Source: Pirellulales bacterium (GTDB lineage Bacteria; Planctomycetota; Planctomycetia; Pirellulales; UBA1268). From it: DNA of 64,000 nt. The stretch is taken from the NCBI GenBank assembly GCA_018401745.1, contig JAGYJY010000007.1:340636-404635 (forward strand), in the 5' to 3' direction. The position numbers and the translations under genes were made by a program. Under the pieces are notes generated by a model. It had not been told where the DNA came from. It made no database searches and saw nothing but the letters and a program-made list of their open reading frames with translations. Below, piece after piece: positions 9,954 through 18,478 of the stretch; position 1 is the stretch's first letter, and each line of letters opens with the position of its first letter.

Positions 9954-11034
9954 ACGCTTGACGCGGTTTGTTGGCAGCGTCGGCTCCTTGCCGCACGCTG
10001 CCACGGTTGCCCTCTGCTGGGCACTCAGCCTCGGCATGCCGGCGGCTCTTGCCAGAGCCAGCGACCCGTCGCCGACAGGGTCGGCAAGCGTCCGCACCAT
10101 TCTCGATGCCTCCGACGGCCTGATCGACCTGGCCCTGGCCCCCAACGGACAGCGGCTTTACGGCCTGTCGGCCGAGGGGCGACCGTGGTGAGCATGGACT
10201 GCGGACGCGACGCGACCGGTGTGGCTCGCGTGGTGGTCAGAGGTGATTCTCCTGATGGTCCAGGACGCCGCATCGGCTGCATCGATTCGAGTGTCGTGGC
10301 CGTTCTGCGAGCAGCACCGACGCCCCTCATCACGACCCACCGGATTCCCGTTCCCCCAGAGCCTGCCGACGCCGCGGAGCCGCTGCAGCGGGTGGCAACG
10401 ACGGATGCCGAGGCGGCCAACGCCTCCGTTCCGCTGACGGCCTGCCTGACGGTCAGCCACACCCGCAACTGGCTGGCCCTGACAGCCTTCTCCGGCACGA
10501 CCCCCTTGGTGCTGCGGGCGCCGGTGGCTGGCGTTCGCGTGGGCAGCCTTAGCACCCGGCATAGCCCGGAGCTCGAAGGCATCGCAGGCGTTTCGGCCGC
10601 ATCGGTGAGCCTGGCCGACGAGCTGATTCTCGTCACCAGCTCGGTCCGCGGGGCAGGCAGCCGACCGGAAACCCCCTGCCACTGACTCGCTGGCGATGTA
10701 TGCCACCCCCGGTGGCTGGGAGCTGCTCCGGCTCGACACCGGCCTTCGCGATATCCGCGACGCCTGCGTCACCAACGGCAGCGGACGCCTGTGGGTGATC
10801 ACCGGCAGTGTTGAATCGGTCGACCCGCCGCAACCTGCGGGCCTCTGGCGGCTCGACGCCGCGCTCCGCAACCGGCGGCAGGCGATTGCCGCAGTGCTGG
10901 TGCTCGCTCTCGATGAGCCCCGCACGCTGGCCGCCGGCAACGACGAGGTGCTCTATGCCGTGGTCGATGATGGCCGTCGTGTGATCGAAATCCGACCGTC
11001 CAGCGGCAAGGCGGCCGGTAGCGGCACGCCGTGA
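9934..11034 (+). CDS. exported beta-propeller-like protein, broken by two frameshifts
   Basis: Three consecutive open segments look like one gene. The first (9934-10191) has an Ala-rich signal peptide and then [28 protein letters not shown], a pattern seen in propeller blades. The frame then moves to 10185-10685 and back to the first frame, ending at 11034 with repeats such as [14 protein letters not shown] and [18 protein letters not shown]. Adding one G in the GGGG run at 10176-10179 and removing one C from the CCCCC run at 10672-10676 restores a single frame of about 366 codons. It overlaps leuD by 20 bp. Function is unknown; the propeller reading is an inference. Confidence 0.6.
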
Positions 11035-11083
11035 ACACCCGATCGAATCGATTCAGCCCCCACCCAAAGCCCCGGAGCCCGTG

Positions 11084-11452
11084 ATGCCCGAGAGCCCTGC
11101 TCAGCCGAGCCCCTCACCCGCCAACCCGCGTCGCCAGCGAATCGAGACCATGCTCGCGGAGGATCCCGGCGACGTGTTTCTCCGCTACAGCCTAGCCCTC
11201 GCCATGGATTCCGACGGGGAATGGGAGCCCTGCCTGGAGATCCTCGAAGACCTCGCTCGCGGCAGCCCGGCCTACGTTCCTGCGTTTCAGATGAGCGGAC
11301 AAATCCTCGTGGCCCACGGAAAGATCGACGACGCCCGTCGAGCGCTGCGGGAAGGCATCGAGCAGGCTCGCGGACAGGGGCTCGATCACGCCGCTGCGGA
11401 GATGGCCGAGCTGCTGGCGACCCTCGGCTCCGCAGGCGAACACGACTCGTGA
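11084..11452 (+). CDS. small TPR-like protein
   Basis: 122-aa soluble protein with tetratricopeptide-like helices: DVFLRYSLALAMDSDGEWEPCLEILEDLARGSP, then YVPAFQMSGQILVAHGKIDDARRALREGIEQA. No signal peptide or catalytic motif is seen. It is in the same direction as the leu genes and 49 bp after the frameshifted gene, so it is probably the last gene of that transcript. A GTG immediately before the ATG is an alternative start. Confidence 0.75.
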   Translation: MPESPAQPSPSPANPRRQRIETMLAEDPGDVFLRYSLALAMDSDGEWEPCLEILEDLARGSPAYVPAFQMSGQILVAHGKIDDARRALREGIEQARGQGLDHAAAEMAELLATLGSAGEHDS

Positions 11453-11562
11453 GCCGGAGCGGCATACCGATCGCTGCCCCAGCCTTGGTATGATCCCAGG
11501 CCCGCAGCCGGGCAAGGCCCCACTGCAGCAGCCTCTGTCGATGGAGAGAAGGAGCAGCCTCG

Positions 11563-12624
11563 ATGATCCACGCCTCGTCCACATCCGAACTGTCGCCTCC
11601 ATCCCAAAACCGCTGGCATGCGCTCGCCCACAAGGTTTTGAATGACGGGCGCATCGACCGCACAGAGGCCCGGGCCATCCTTGAGTCGCCAGACGAAGAG
11701 CTGCTGGATGTGCTGGCAGCTGCCTACCGCGTGCGGCATCGCCACTTCGGCAACACCGTGCAGCTCTTCTTTTTGATGAATGCCAAGAGTGGGCTCTGCC
11801 CGGAAGACTGTGGCTACTGCTCGCAGTCAAAGGTCTCGGAGGCAGAGATCCCACGCTACAACCTCCTCTCTGCGCCGAAGCTGCTCGAGGCGGCTCGAAT
11901 GGCAGCAGAGCGAAACTCAAAAACCTTCTGTATCGTGATCTCGGCTCGCGGGCCGACGCAGCGGGAAATCGACGCCGTCTGCGACATCGTGCCCCAGATC
12001 AAGCGGGAGCACGATCTCAATATCTGCGCCTGCCTGGGCTTGCTCACGCCCGAACAGGCCAAGCGGTTGGCGGATGCTGGTGTCGACAAGGTCAACCACA
12101 ACCTCAACACCAGCAGCCGCTACTACGAGCACGTCTGTTCGACCCACACCTACGCCGACCGCCTCGCCACCCTCGCTGCCTGCCGCGAGGCGGGCCTCTC
12201 GCTCTGCAGCGGCGGCATCATCGGCATGGGCGAAGAGCTCGATGATGTGGTGTCGATGGCGATGGAACTCCGCGACCTCCGCGTGGAGAGCATTCCGCTC
12301 AACTTCCTCAACGCGATCGACGGAACGCCGCTGGAAAACACCTCCGACCTGACGCCTCGCGACTGCCTGCGGGCTCTGTCCATGATGCGGCTGGTCAATC
12401 CGGAAGCGGAGATCCGCATCGCTGGCGGGCGAGAAATCCACCTCCGGAGCCTACAGCCGCTCGGCCTGTTTCCAGCCAACTCGATCTTTGTGGGCGACTA
12501 CCTGACCACCAAAGGCCAGCTTCCCGAGGCGGACGAGGCGATGATCCGTGACCTGGGATTTGAGATCACAAAGGGACCGGAGGCCGCAGAGCCGCCCGCC
12601 TGCCTGAACGAATCTGTCGGCTGA
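11563..12624 (+). CDS. bioB: biotin synthase BioB
   Basis: Radical-SAM enzyme, 353 aa, that inserts sulfur into dethiobiotin. The radical-SAM cysteines are in GLCPEDCGYCSQS (CxxxCxxC, about residues 78-85). NICACLGLL, HNLNTSSRYYEHVCSTHTY, and the 2Fe-2S-associated arginine in REIHLRSLQPLG are all present. SD-like AGAAGGAG precedes ATG 11563. No other bio genes are nearby, which is common where the pathway is scattered. Confidence 0.97.
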   Translation: MIHASSTSELSPPSQNRWHALAHKVLNDGRIDRTEARAILESPDEELLDVLAAAYRVRHRHFGNTVQLFFLMNAKSGLCPEDCGYCSQSKVSEAEIPRYNLLSAPKLLEAARMAAERNSKTFCIVISARGPTQREIDAVCDIVPQIKREHDLNICACLGLLTPEQAKRLADAGVDKVNHNLNTSSRYYEHVCSTHTYADRLATLAACREAGLSLCSGGIIGMGEELDDVVSMAMELRDLRVESIPLNFLNAIDGTPLENTSDLTPRDCLRALSMMRLVNPEAEIRIAGGREIHLRSLQPLGLFPANSIFVGDYLTTKGQLPEADEAMIRDLGFEITKGPEAAEPPACLNESVG

Positions 12625-12841
12625 AAAAGCCTCCCGGAGCAGCGGCAGACCTGCCGCGCAGCCCGCCAGCCCAGCTCGCCTCTGCCCCCCACCTTTCCGC
12701 GCGACCGTTCGGATTGACCGAGGAAGGCAAAGGTTCCCGAGCCGAGCAACCGATACCACCGGAAGGTTCGGTCGAGGGCGGCACAAGCGGCTCACGACCC
12801 TCTGGGGATTTTTGCAGCACCAGGCGGTGGGGGCTTTTGCC

Positions 12842-13690
12842 ATGAGAACGCCACGAGCAGGCGTCGATCTTCGTCATGTGGCGCAGACAGTCTTTGCAGG
12901 CAGCACGTTGTCGGCATCGCTGCTGATCGGCGGCGGCCTGCAGGCCGCCGTTCCGCCCAGCCAGGGAACGCACGACACCGTGATCGCGGTGCGGTCGAGC
13001 GAAGCGACAGCCGCTTCCGGCCGGCGGCCAATCTCTTCACGCATTGCTCTGGCTCGCAAGCCGATCAGACGTGCCGAGCCTCCAGCTGCCACCACGCCCG
13101 CAGTTGAGGCACCTGCCATCACGCCGGCGGTCGCGGCACCAGAGAGCGAAATCGCGACGCATGCCCCGGCAGTCGATCCGGTCGCAGACGCCGCCCCACG
13201 TCAGCTCGACGCCATGCCCGAGGTTCCTGCCGCCACTGCACAGAGGGTCGCCCCAGTGATGGTGGACGGATTCCTCTATCCCCCGTCCGTCGTGGCGGAT
13301 TCCGGCGCGAACGCACCGCCGCAGCTCGCCTCCCCAGCGATCACGCTGCAGATCACGGAGTCGCTGCCTGAGGCTCGCCGCGGTGGGGCCATCGAGTGGC
13401 AACTGAAACTCTGCAACACGGGCAGCGAGCCGGCCACGAATGTGACGGCCGTGCTGTTCTTTGCCGACGGCATCGAACCGGTTGCCGCGAGCGGTGCCAC
13501 CGCGTCGCTGGCTGCCGGCGAGGTGCGGTTTGCTCCTCTGGAAACGCTCGGCCCTGGCGAGATCGTCGAGCTGCAGGTGACAGGGGTCGGCACGAGCTCC
13601 GGTGACGTCGAGTATCGGGCAGAGGTCGTCAGCAGCGACCTGCCCAAGGCGATCGCCCACGATGGAGTGATTCAGGTCACCAAACCTTGA
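12842..13690 (+). CDS. exported protein with CARDB/DUF11-like domain
   Basis: 282-aa secreted protein. An N-terminal hydrophobic segment (VFAGSTLSASLLIGGGLQAA) looks like a signal peptide, then about 110 residues of Ala/Pro-rich low-complexity linker. The C-terminal roughly 110 residues form an Ig-like beta-sandwich: IEWQLKLCNTGSEPATNV is the typical start of a CARDB/DUF11 repeat, ending ELQVTGVGTSSGDVEYRAEV. Such domains occur in planctomycete surface proteins. No catalytic residues are seen. ATG 12842 begins the signal peptide; upstream in-frame ATG 12812 would add ten residues. Confidence 0.72.
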   Translation: MRTPRAGVDLRHVAQTVFAGSTLSASLLIGGGLQAAVPPSQGTHDTVIAVRSSEATAASGRRPISSRIALARKPIRRAEPPAATTPAVEAPAITPAVAAPESEIATHAPAVDPVADAAPRQLDAMPEVPAATAQRVAPVMVDGFLYPPSVVADSGANAPPQLASPAITLQITESLPEARRGGAIEWQLKLCNTGSEPATNVTAVLFFADGIEPVAASGATASLAAGEVRFAPLETLGPGEIVELQVTGVGTSSGDVEYRAEVVSSDLPKAIAHDGVIQVTKP

Positions 13691-13721
13691 GCGAGCCACT
13701 GATTCATCGCGGCGGCCAGAT

Positions 13722-14018
13722 TCACTCTCCACCGGCAGTCTGGAAATAGGCTGCCCGACTCGACCGCAGACGCTGGCGACGGCGAATGCCCCGAGGCTTC
13801 ATCATCAGGCCCTCGGGAGCATCGCCAACGTCGTGCCCCCAGCTGAAGTCGTCAAGATCCCCCGCTGATGCAGCAGCCGCTTCCAGGCCGTCTCGACTGC
13901 CGTCAAGCACCTGTCCGACCGGATGGATCCGGTGGGCCCGAACCTGATGAGCCGTATCACCGATCGCAACGGTGAAGGCAAGTGGGCGGTCAGCGTGACG
14001 GCAGGTCGAAGCGGTCAT
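13722..14018 (-). CDS. hypothetical protein, 98 aa
   Basis: I recognise no family. The ATG at 14018 has AGGAG just upstream, which supports translation. The product is short, with an Ala/Asp-rich centre and a basic C-terminal third (MKPRGIRRRQRLRSSR). It converges with the exported-protein gene ending at 13690. Homology search of the 98 residues would settle whether it is real. Confidence 0.45.
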   Translation of the reverse strand: MTASTCRHADRPLAFTVAIGDTAHQVRAHRIHPVGQVLDGSRDGLEAAAASAGDLDDFSWGHDVGDAPEGLMMKPRGIRRRQRLRSSRAAYFQTAGGE

Positions 14019-14296
14019 GGTGAACTCCTGGCACTGGCATGGATCGGGGTTGTCGTCCCGAGACACTCTCCAAACGGTGCAGATCGCATGCCAAAGCCAA
14101 ACGTTTTGCGCACCAAAGCGATTTCAGCCCGAGCGCGGCTCGGCATTCCCCCCAGCCCTCCTGCTCTCCCACCGAACAGTTCCCACAACTCCCCTGGGGC
14201 GCCCTGTCCCCTCAACCGAAGCCAGCCCAGCCGCACGCGTTCGCATGGCCTCTGAGCCTGGATGAGAAAAATTTGCCGATTCGACGGCGAATAATT

Positions 14297-15166
14297 TCAG
14301 TCTGCCGATGAGGATTCGTCGTCGTGAAGGCGACGGCGGCTGTCTCCCTCGGATCGCGTTCCCCGAGTTGCCGCGCTCGACTGTCCAGCCAGGCCCCCCG
14401 CGGTGGCTCCGGGCAGACTCGCTGCCCGCGGTTGCGTCTTCAGCTGATCACGAAGCTCGGCCGCCAGCTCATAGTTCTCGGCTCGCACCGCTTCGGCGAG
14501 CTGCTCATCGAGCGTGAGTCCGACGTCGTAGCGGCTGCGGACATTCTCCCGCATCTCTTCCAGGCGAAGCACCAGCTCATCTTCTGCAAACTGGTCGGCC
14601 GCGTCGTACTCCTCAAAGAGATCACGAAACCTGTCGAGGCCAGCATTGATCTCGCAGATCGCGGCTTCCGGGCCGTCGTCTTCAAGGGCGGCCAGAGCCC
14701 CGGCCTGCACGCGATGGAACAGCACGAATGGCCGATACTGCTCGTGAGAAAGCGTCCATTCCTCGTCGGGCGAATGCTCCCGCACAAAGTCCATAAACGC
14801 CAGACTGTGGTCGGCATCCTTGGCCGCACGGGCGTATTCACGCAGCGAGAGCCAGCAGACGCGGCGGTGATAAAACTGCACAAACTCGCGATCGGCCTCC
14901 GTGCACTGCTCATCGCTGAGCTCGAAATCATCGCCTTCGCGAATCACCTCACCGACGAGGTAGTCGAAATAGGTGTCGGCGCCGCCCGGCCGCTCGCCAT
15001 CGGGACGAAACTCCGTCTCCAACTGCAGGAGCCCCATATCGACCCGCATCTGGATCACTTCGCGACCACCGGCTGCCTTCACCATGCGGGCGTTGACCTC
15101 TCCCGGTCGGAACGGCCAGCTCGCCAAAAGAGCATCGATATCGCGGGCTTCACGTCGCGATGGCAT
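14297..15166 (-). CDS. UVR-motif (UvrB/UvrC-like) domain protein
   Basis: 289-aa protein with a C-terminal UVR motif (LDEQLAEAVRAENYELAAELRDQL, near residues 237-260), the helical hairpin through which UvrB and UvrC interact and which also occurs in stress regulators such as McsA. The N-terminal 200 residues form an acidic helical domain (FRPGEVNARMVKAAGGREVIQMRVDMGLLQLETEFRP) that is widespread in planctomycetes but of unknown function. ATG 15166 follows GAAAGG. About 100 bp separates it from arfB upstream on the same strand. Confidence 0.78.
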   Translation of the reverse strand: MPSRREARDIDALLASWPFRPGEVNARMVKAAGGREVIQMRVDMGLLQLETEFRPDGERPGGADTYFDYLVGEVIREGDDFELSDEQCTEADREFVQFYHRRVCWLSLREYARAAKDADHSLAFMDFVREHSPDEEWTLSHEQYRPFVLFHRVQAGALAALEDDGPEAAICEINAGLDRFRDLFEEYDAADQFAEDELVLRLEEMRENVRSRYDVGLTLDEQLAEAVRAENYELAAELRDQLKTQPRAASLPGATAGGLAGQSSAATRGTRSEGDSRRRLHDDESSSAD

Positions 15167-15263
15167 AGCTGAACCTTTCGTCTCGGGAATACGGCACTTT
15201 CTGAAGTATACCAAAGCCTCCCCCCCGAGACCGGCGGCGGCAACGCCACTGCAGCCGGCAGCG

Positions 15264-15704
15264 TCAGTCGGCCGGTGGCTTCCGCAGTTTTTTGGTGTCC
15301 GATCGCCGCTGTTTCGCCAGTCTGCGACGGGCGACCGATCCCCGCGTGGGTCGCGTCGGCCGCCGCGGACGGGGCGGCTGGGCCGCGCGTTCGAGCATCG
15401 TCCTGAGTTTGGCCAGACAATCCGCAATATTGCGGGGTTGCTCACGAAACCGCTGGCTGGTGATCACGAGGTCGCCTGCGTCGGTCAGTCGTGGTCGTTG
15501 CTGCTCAAGCAGACGAGCCCGCACAGCCGGCGGCAGGCTTGACGAAGCCGCGGCGTGAAATCTGAGCACCGCCTTGGTGCTCGCTCGATTCACATGCTGG
15601 CCCCCAGGCCCCTGCGAACGGACAAACTGCCAGTGCAAATCGTCGGCCGGGATGACGAGTGTCCCTCCGGCAGCATGAAGAGAGGATCCGTGCATAGCTG
15701 TCAT
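15264..15704 (-). CDS. arfB: peptidyl-tRNA hydrolase ArfB (ribosome rescue)
   Basis: 146-aa class I release-factor homolog that frees ribosomes stalled on non-stop mRNA. The catalytic motif is intact in RSQGPGGQHVNRASTKAVLRF (GGQ near residues 34-36), and the C-terminus is the basic tail that enters the empty mRNA channel (RRRLAKQRRSDTKKLRKP). Lack of the codon-recognition domain and the short length separate it from RF1/RF2. Start ATG could be 15704 or 15695. Confidence 0.93.
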   Translation of the reverse strand: MTAMHGSSLHAAGGTLVIPADDLHWQFVRSQGPGGQHVNRASTKAVLRFHAAASSSLPPAVRARLLEQQRPRLTDAGDLVITSQRFREQPRNIADCLAKLRTMLERAAQPPRPRRPTRPTRGSVARRRLAKQRRSDTKKLRKPPAD

Positions 15705-16002
15705 TCCTCAACGGCGGCTCTGACCCGCATTCGCAACCTTACGACCGGTCCTCCGCCGCCTGTCAAGGGCAGACGCGGGGCCTGCCATGACAGGACTGCA
15801 GCGCCAGGATCTCCAGTTCTCTGCGGTCTTTTGGCATCTGGCCACTTCCAGTCTGGACAGTCGCAGGAAGCGGCTCCCATACTCTGCATCGTCGGTAGCG
15901 GGGAAACCATGCCACCGACATCGGTGGCATGCAATGGCCGTGAACACGACGTCGCCTGTGAGCGAAGCCGCTTTCAAATACCCGGCGAGGAGTTGTTCGA
16001 GC

Positions 16003-16887
16003 ATGGTGCGAGCTTCAATCAGTGAACGGACGACCTTTCGCTGGGACCTCGCAGAAGAACTCGACGCTCTCGGGAGCTATGGGTTCGACGCGCTTTCGGT
16101 GTGGCGTCCTAAGGTCTCCGATCTCCCGCAGCGTGAGGCCCGCCGGCTGCTCGACGCCGCCGGCGTGCGGGTGTCGAGCCTTCAGTGGGCTGGTGGCTTC
16201 ACCGGCAGCGACGGACGCACCTTTCGTGAAAGCCTCACCGACGCCAGTGATGCCATCTGCGAAGCGGCAGAGCTTGGCACCGACACACTCCTGATCCACA
16301 CCGGCTGCCGCGGCGGCCACACCCTTGGCCACGCACGGCGGCTCGTGCAGGAATCCCTCGAGCGGCTGGCACCGATCGCTGAGGAACATGGCGTGCGGCT
16401 GGCCCTCAAGCCGACTCATCCGGCGGCCTCGTCGGGATGCGGCTTCTTCAACCAGCTTGTCGAGGCGCGGCAGTTTGTCGACACGATTGGGCATCCCTCC
16501 ATCGGGCTCGCCCTCGATCTCTGGCATTTCGGTGCTCAACGTGACCTGCTGAGCCTGCTGCCCTCGATCATCCGTCATGTGATCGTTGTGAGCCTGGCAG
16601 ACTGCCGCGGCGGTCCAACGGCGGATCACGAACGGCTGGCGCCGGGTGATGGCACGCTCCCTCTAGACCGAATCATGGAGGCCCTGGTCGACTTGGGCTT
16701 TCACGGCGACGTGGAGTTTGAGTTTGTTGCCGAACCCGTTGATCCGCCGCGTCAGGGCTCCGCAGACGCGAGCCTCGCTGCTGGCTACCACGAGGCCCTC
16801 AGGAAGGCTCGCAAGGCAGCCCGCCGCTACGGGTGCCTTTCGCTGCCAGCCTTCGGCAAACTCCCCGTTCCCGCCCCGGGCCGGTGA
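16003..16887 (+). CDS. sugar phosphate isomerase/epimerase family TIM-barrel protein
   Basis: 294-aa protein of the AP-endonuclease-2-like (xylose isomerase-like) TIM-barrel family. Landmarks: LGSYGFDALSVWRPK, GTDTLLIHTGCRGGHTLGHA, LALKPTHPAASSGCGF, GLALDLWHFG, and the closing GDVEFEFVAEP. Metal-binding acidic/His residues are at the expected strand ends. Substrate unknown. ATG 16003 is chosen because conservation begins there; an upstream in-frame extension to 15787 looks non-coding. 15705-16002, between arfB and this gene, holds no recognisable gene. Confidence 0.85.
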   Translation: MVRASISERTTFRWDLAEELDALGSYGFDALSVWRPKVSDLPQREARRLLDAAGVRVSSLQWAGGFTGSDGRTFRESLTDASDAICEAAELGTDTLLIHTGCRGGHTLGHARRLVQESLERLAPIAEEHGVRLALKPTHPAASSGCGFFNQLVEARQFVDTIGHPSIGLALDLWHFGAQRDLLSLLPSIIRHVIVVSLADCRGGPTADHERLAPGDGTLPLDRIMEALVDLGFHGDVEFEFVAEPVDPPRQGSADASLAAGYHEALRKARKAARRYGCLSLPAFGKLPVPAPGR

Positions 16888-16900
16888 GCAGCATCGCCTC

Positions 16901-16928
16901 GGCGGCAGACGCGTTCCACAGTCTGCGA
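16901..16928. repeat. short palindromic repeat, copy 1
   Basis: GGCGGCAGACGCGTTCCACA and the following GTCTGCGAG form a small hairpin (CAGAC...GTCTG). It lies just after the isomerase stop. A near-identical copy follows eno at 28580-28608. The position after two gene ends suggests a terminator or a REP-like element. Confidence 0.5.
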
Positions 16929-16972
16929 GTGGCCTCACAACACCGCGGCCTTCTGGTGGGTCGGCCTGCTGG

Positions 16973-17917
16973 CTATTCGTCTCGCAGGTTCCAGGCTTCC
17001 ACCCAGGTCGTTTCCACCGGCTGCAGGTCGAAGTCTTTGCGGAGCCGCTCGTCGAAATCTGCCATGTGAGCCGCCCCATAGAAAATCGCGATCCGCTGCC
17101 GGCCACGGGCCACCTGCTGTCGCATCACGTCGATGGCGGCAGCATTGCGGTCGGTGATGATCGTGGAGCCGTTCTCACCGCCGAAGGCGGCTGTCAGCAC
17201 CTCCATGTCGGTGAACTGCTGGGCCATGATCCGCCGCAACTGCAGTTCTCGGTCCGAGGAAAAGAGCAACCCAAAGAGTTCACCCAGCCCCAGCTCTCCA
17301 GATGTGTCGCCCGCAGCAGACTTGCGGCGTGCCTGAGCCATGCCCTCTCGCATCAGCCTGCTAAACATCGTCCACCAGGATTCGCCCCGCTTCTGCATCG
17401 CCTCGTCAAACTGCTCGGGCGAAAGGTCGGCATGCACGAAGTTGGCCGGGCTGTAGTCAACTGCCTCGAGCTGGAACGCCAGCCCGAGGGCGCTCGTGAG
17501 GCCCTGCTGAGCCGAGCCAATCGCCCCCGACGGCTTCTGACCAGCCTTCGGAACGCGATTTCCTTCCGGGGCCACGAGCTCGTAGAGCACCGCGTCGTAG
17601 TCCTTGAAGAGCCGATTGAGCGTCTCGTAATAGGCTTCACCTCCGATATGGACAGCGGCTACAAGGTCGACCGTGAGCCCTTCTGAGGCCTCTGGGGCGG
17701 TGGCATACCGCACAACGGCCGTATCGAGCGACCGCGGCTCGCCGTCGGTCTCCTCCGTGATCCGCAAGAAGGTGGCGCCGTCGTCGACCTCCACCGCCCG
17801 CGATTCCTCCGCACGAACCAGGGAAACCGGGAAGGATGGGAAGCCACCGGCCAGCCAGATCGCCTGGCCAGCAGCCAGCAGGGCAGTGGTGACAACACGA
17901 ATCGCACGGCACGCCAT
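16973..17917 (-). CDS. TraB/GumN-family protein, exported
   Basis: 314-aa protein with a signal peptide (VTTALLAAGQAIWLAGGF) and the TraB/TIKI-like fold: VDLVAAVHIGGEAYYETLNR with the first conserved His, an aromatic GESWWTMF segment, DRNAAAIDVM, and FYGAAHMADFDERL with the second conserved His. TIKI proteins of this clan are membrane metalloproteases; bacterial members are largely uncharacterised. ATG 17917 has GGAGG upstream. It converges with the isomerase at 16887. Confidence 0.85.
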   Translation of the reverse strand: MACRAIRVVTTALLAAGQAIWLAGGFPSFPVSLVRAEESRAVEVDDGATFLRITEETDGEPRSLDTAVVRYATAPEASEGLTVDLVAAVHIGGEAYYETLNRLFKDYDAVLYELVAPEGNRVPKAGQKPSGAIGSAQQGLTSALGLAFQLEAVDYSPANFVHADLSPEQFDEAMQKRGESWWTMFSRLMREGMAQARRKSAAGDTSGELGLGELFGLLFSSDRELQLRRIMAQQFTDMEVLTAAFGGENGSTIITDRNAAAIDVMRQQVARGRQRIAIFYGAAHMADFDERLRKDFDLQPVETTWVEAWNLRDE

Positions 17918-17991
17918 CGGTCAGCCTCCAAAGGGGTTCGATCTCCCTATTCTAGCAGCCAACGCGGTCCACACCGCGACCACCCCGCCGA

Positions 17992-18345
17992 GCCTCCACT
18001 TTTCTGTCAACGAGCGAAGGAAAGGAACGGGACGGGTCCTCGGGCCGCGAAGCGGCCTCGGCGAAGCCGAGGTGCCTGCGGCACCCGAAGACCCGTCCCG
18101 CCCGCGCACCTGTAAAGCCACCCCGACCAGCCCCGTCGCCCCCCGGCCGCAGACCGACGCGCAGCGTCGGACAGGCCGTCCTCAAACTTTAAGCGAGGGG
18201 GGAGCCCGGGCCGAATGAGCCGGCCTTGCAGTCGAGCGCAGCCCGGAGGGCGAAAGCGAGAATGCACGAGTGAGCGGAGCCAGGATGGCGAAGCGAACGC
18301 TCGGCGAATCGGCCTGGGCTCCCCCCGAGCGCCCCGGACCGCCCA
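17992..18345. repeat. modular dispersed repeat, copy 1
   Basis: Gene-free stretch upstream of the BBP7 gene. Module A (GCCTCCACTTTTCTGTCAA) starts at 17992. Module B is a palindromic GGGACGGGTCCTCGGGCCGC with its inverse AAGACCCGTCCCG near 18040-18105. Modules C/D (AAGCGAGGGGGGAGCCCGG, then the stretch to about 18345) follow. The same modules recur at 32222-32868, and A plus the end of D recur at 48227-48330. The copies share long stretches of near identity, so they are recently spread or maintained elements. Confidence 0.75.
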
Positions 18346-18478
18346 TCTTGCCAGCCCACGAGTCACGACCCGCAATCTCTACCAAGAATGGTTAACCCGA
18401 CGCATCGGAACGACCGATACACCCATTGCGAACCGCACGAGCGGACTCAACGGATCCTGTTCCCAAGGAACCAATGCG

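Noticed and set aside
10171..10200. Programmed ribosomal frameshifting
   Set aside because: No slippery heptamer followed by a structure is evident, and several unrelated genes in the window show the same type of single-base break.
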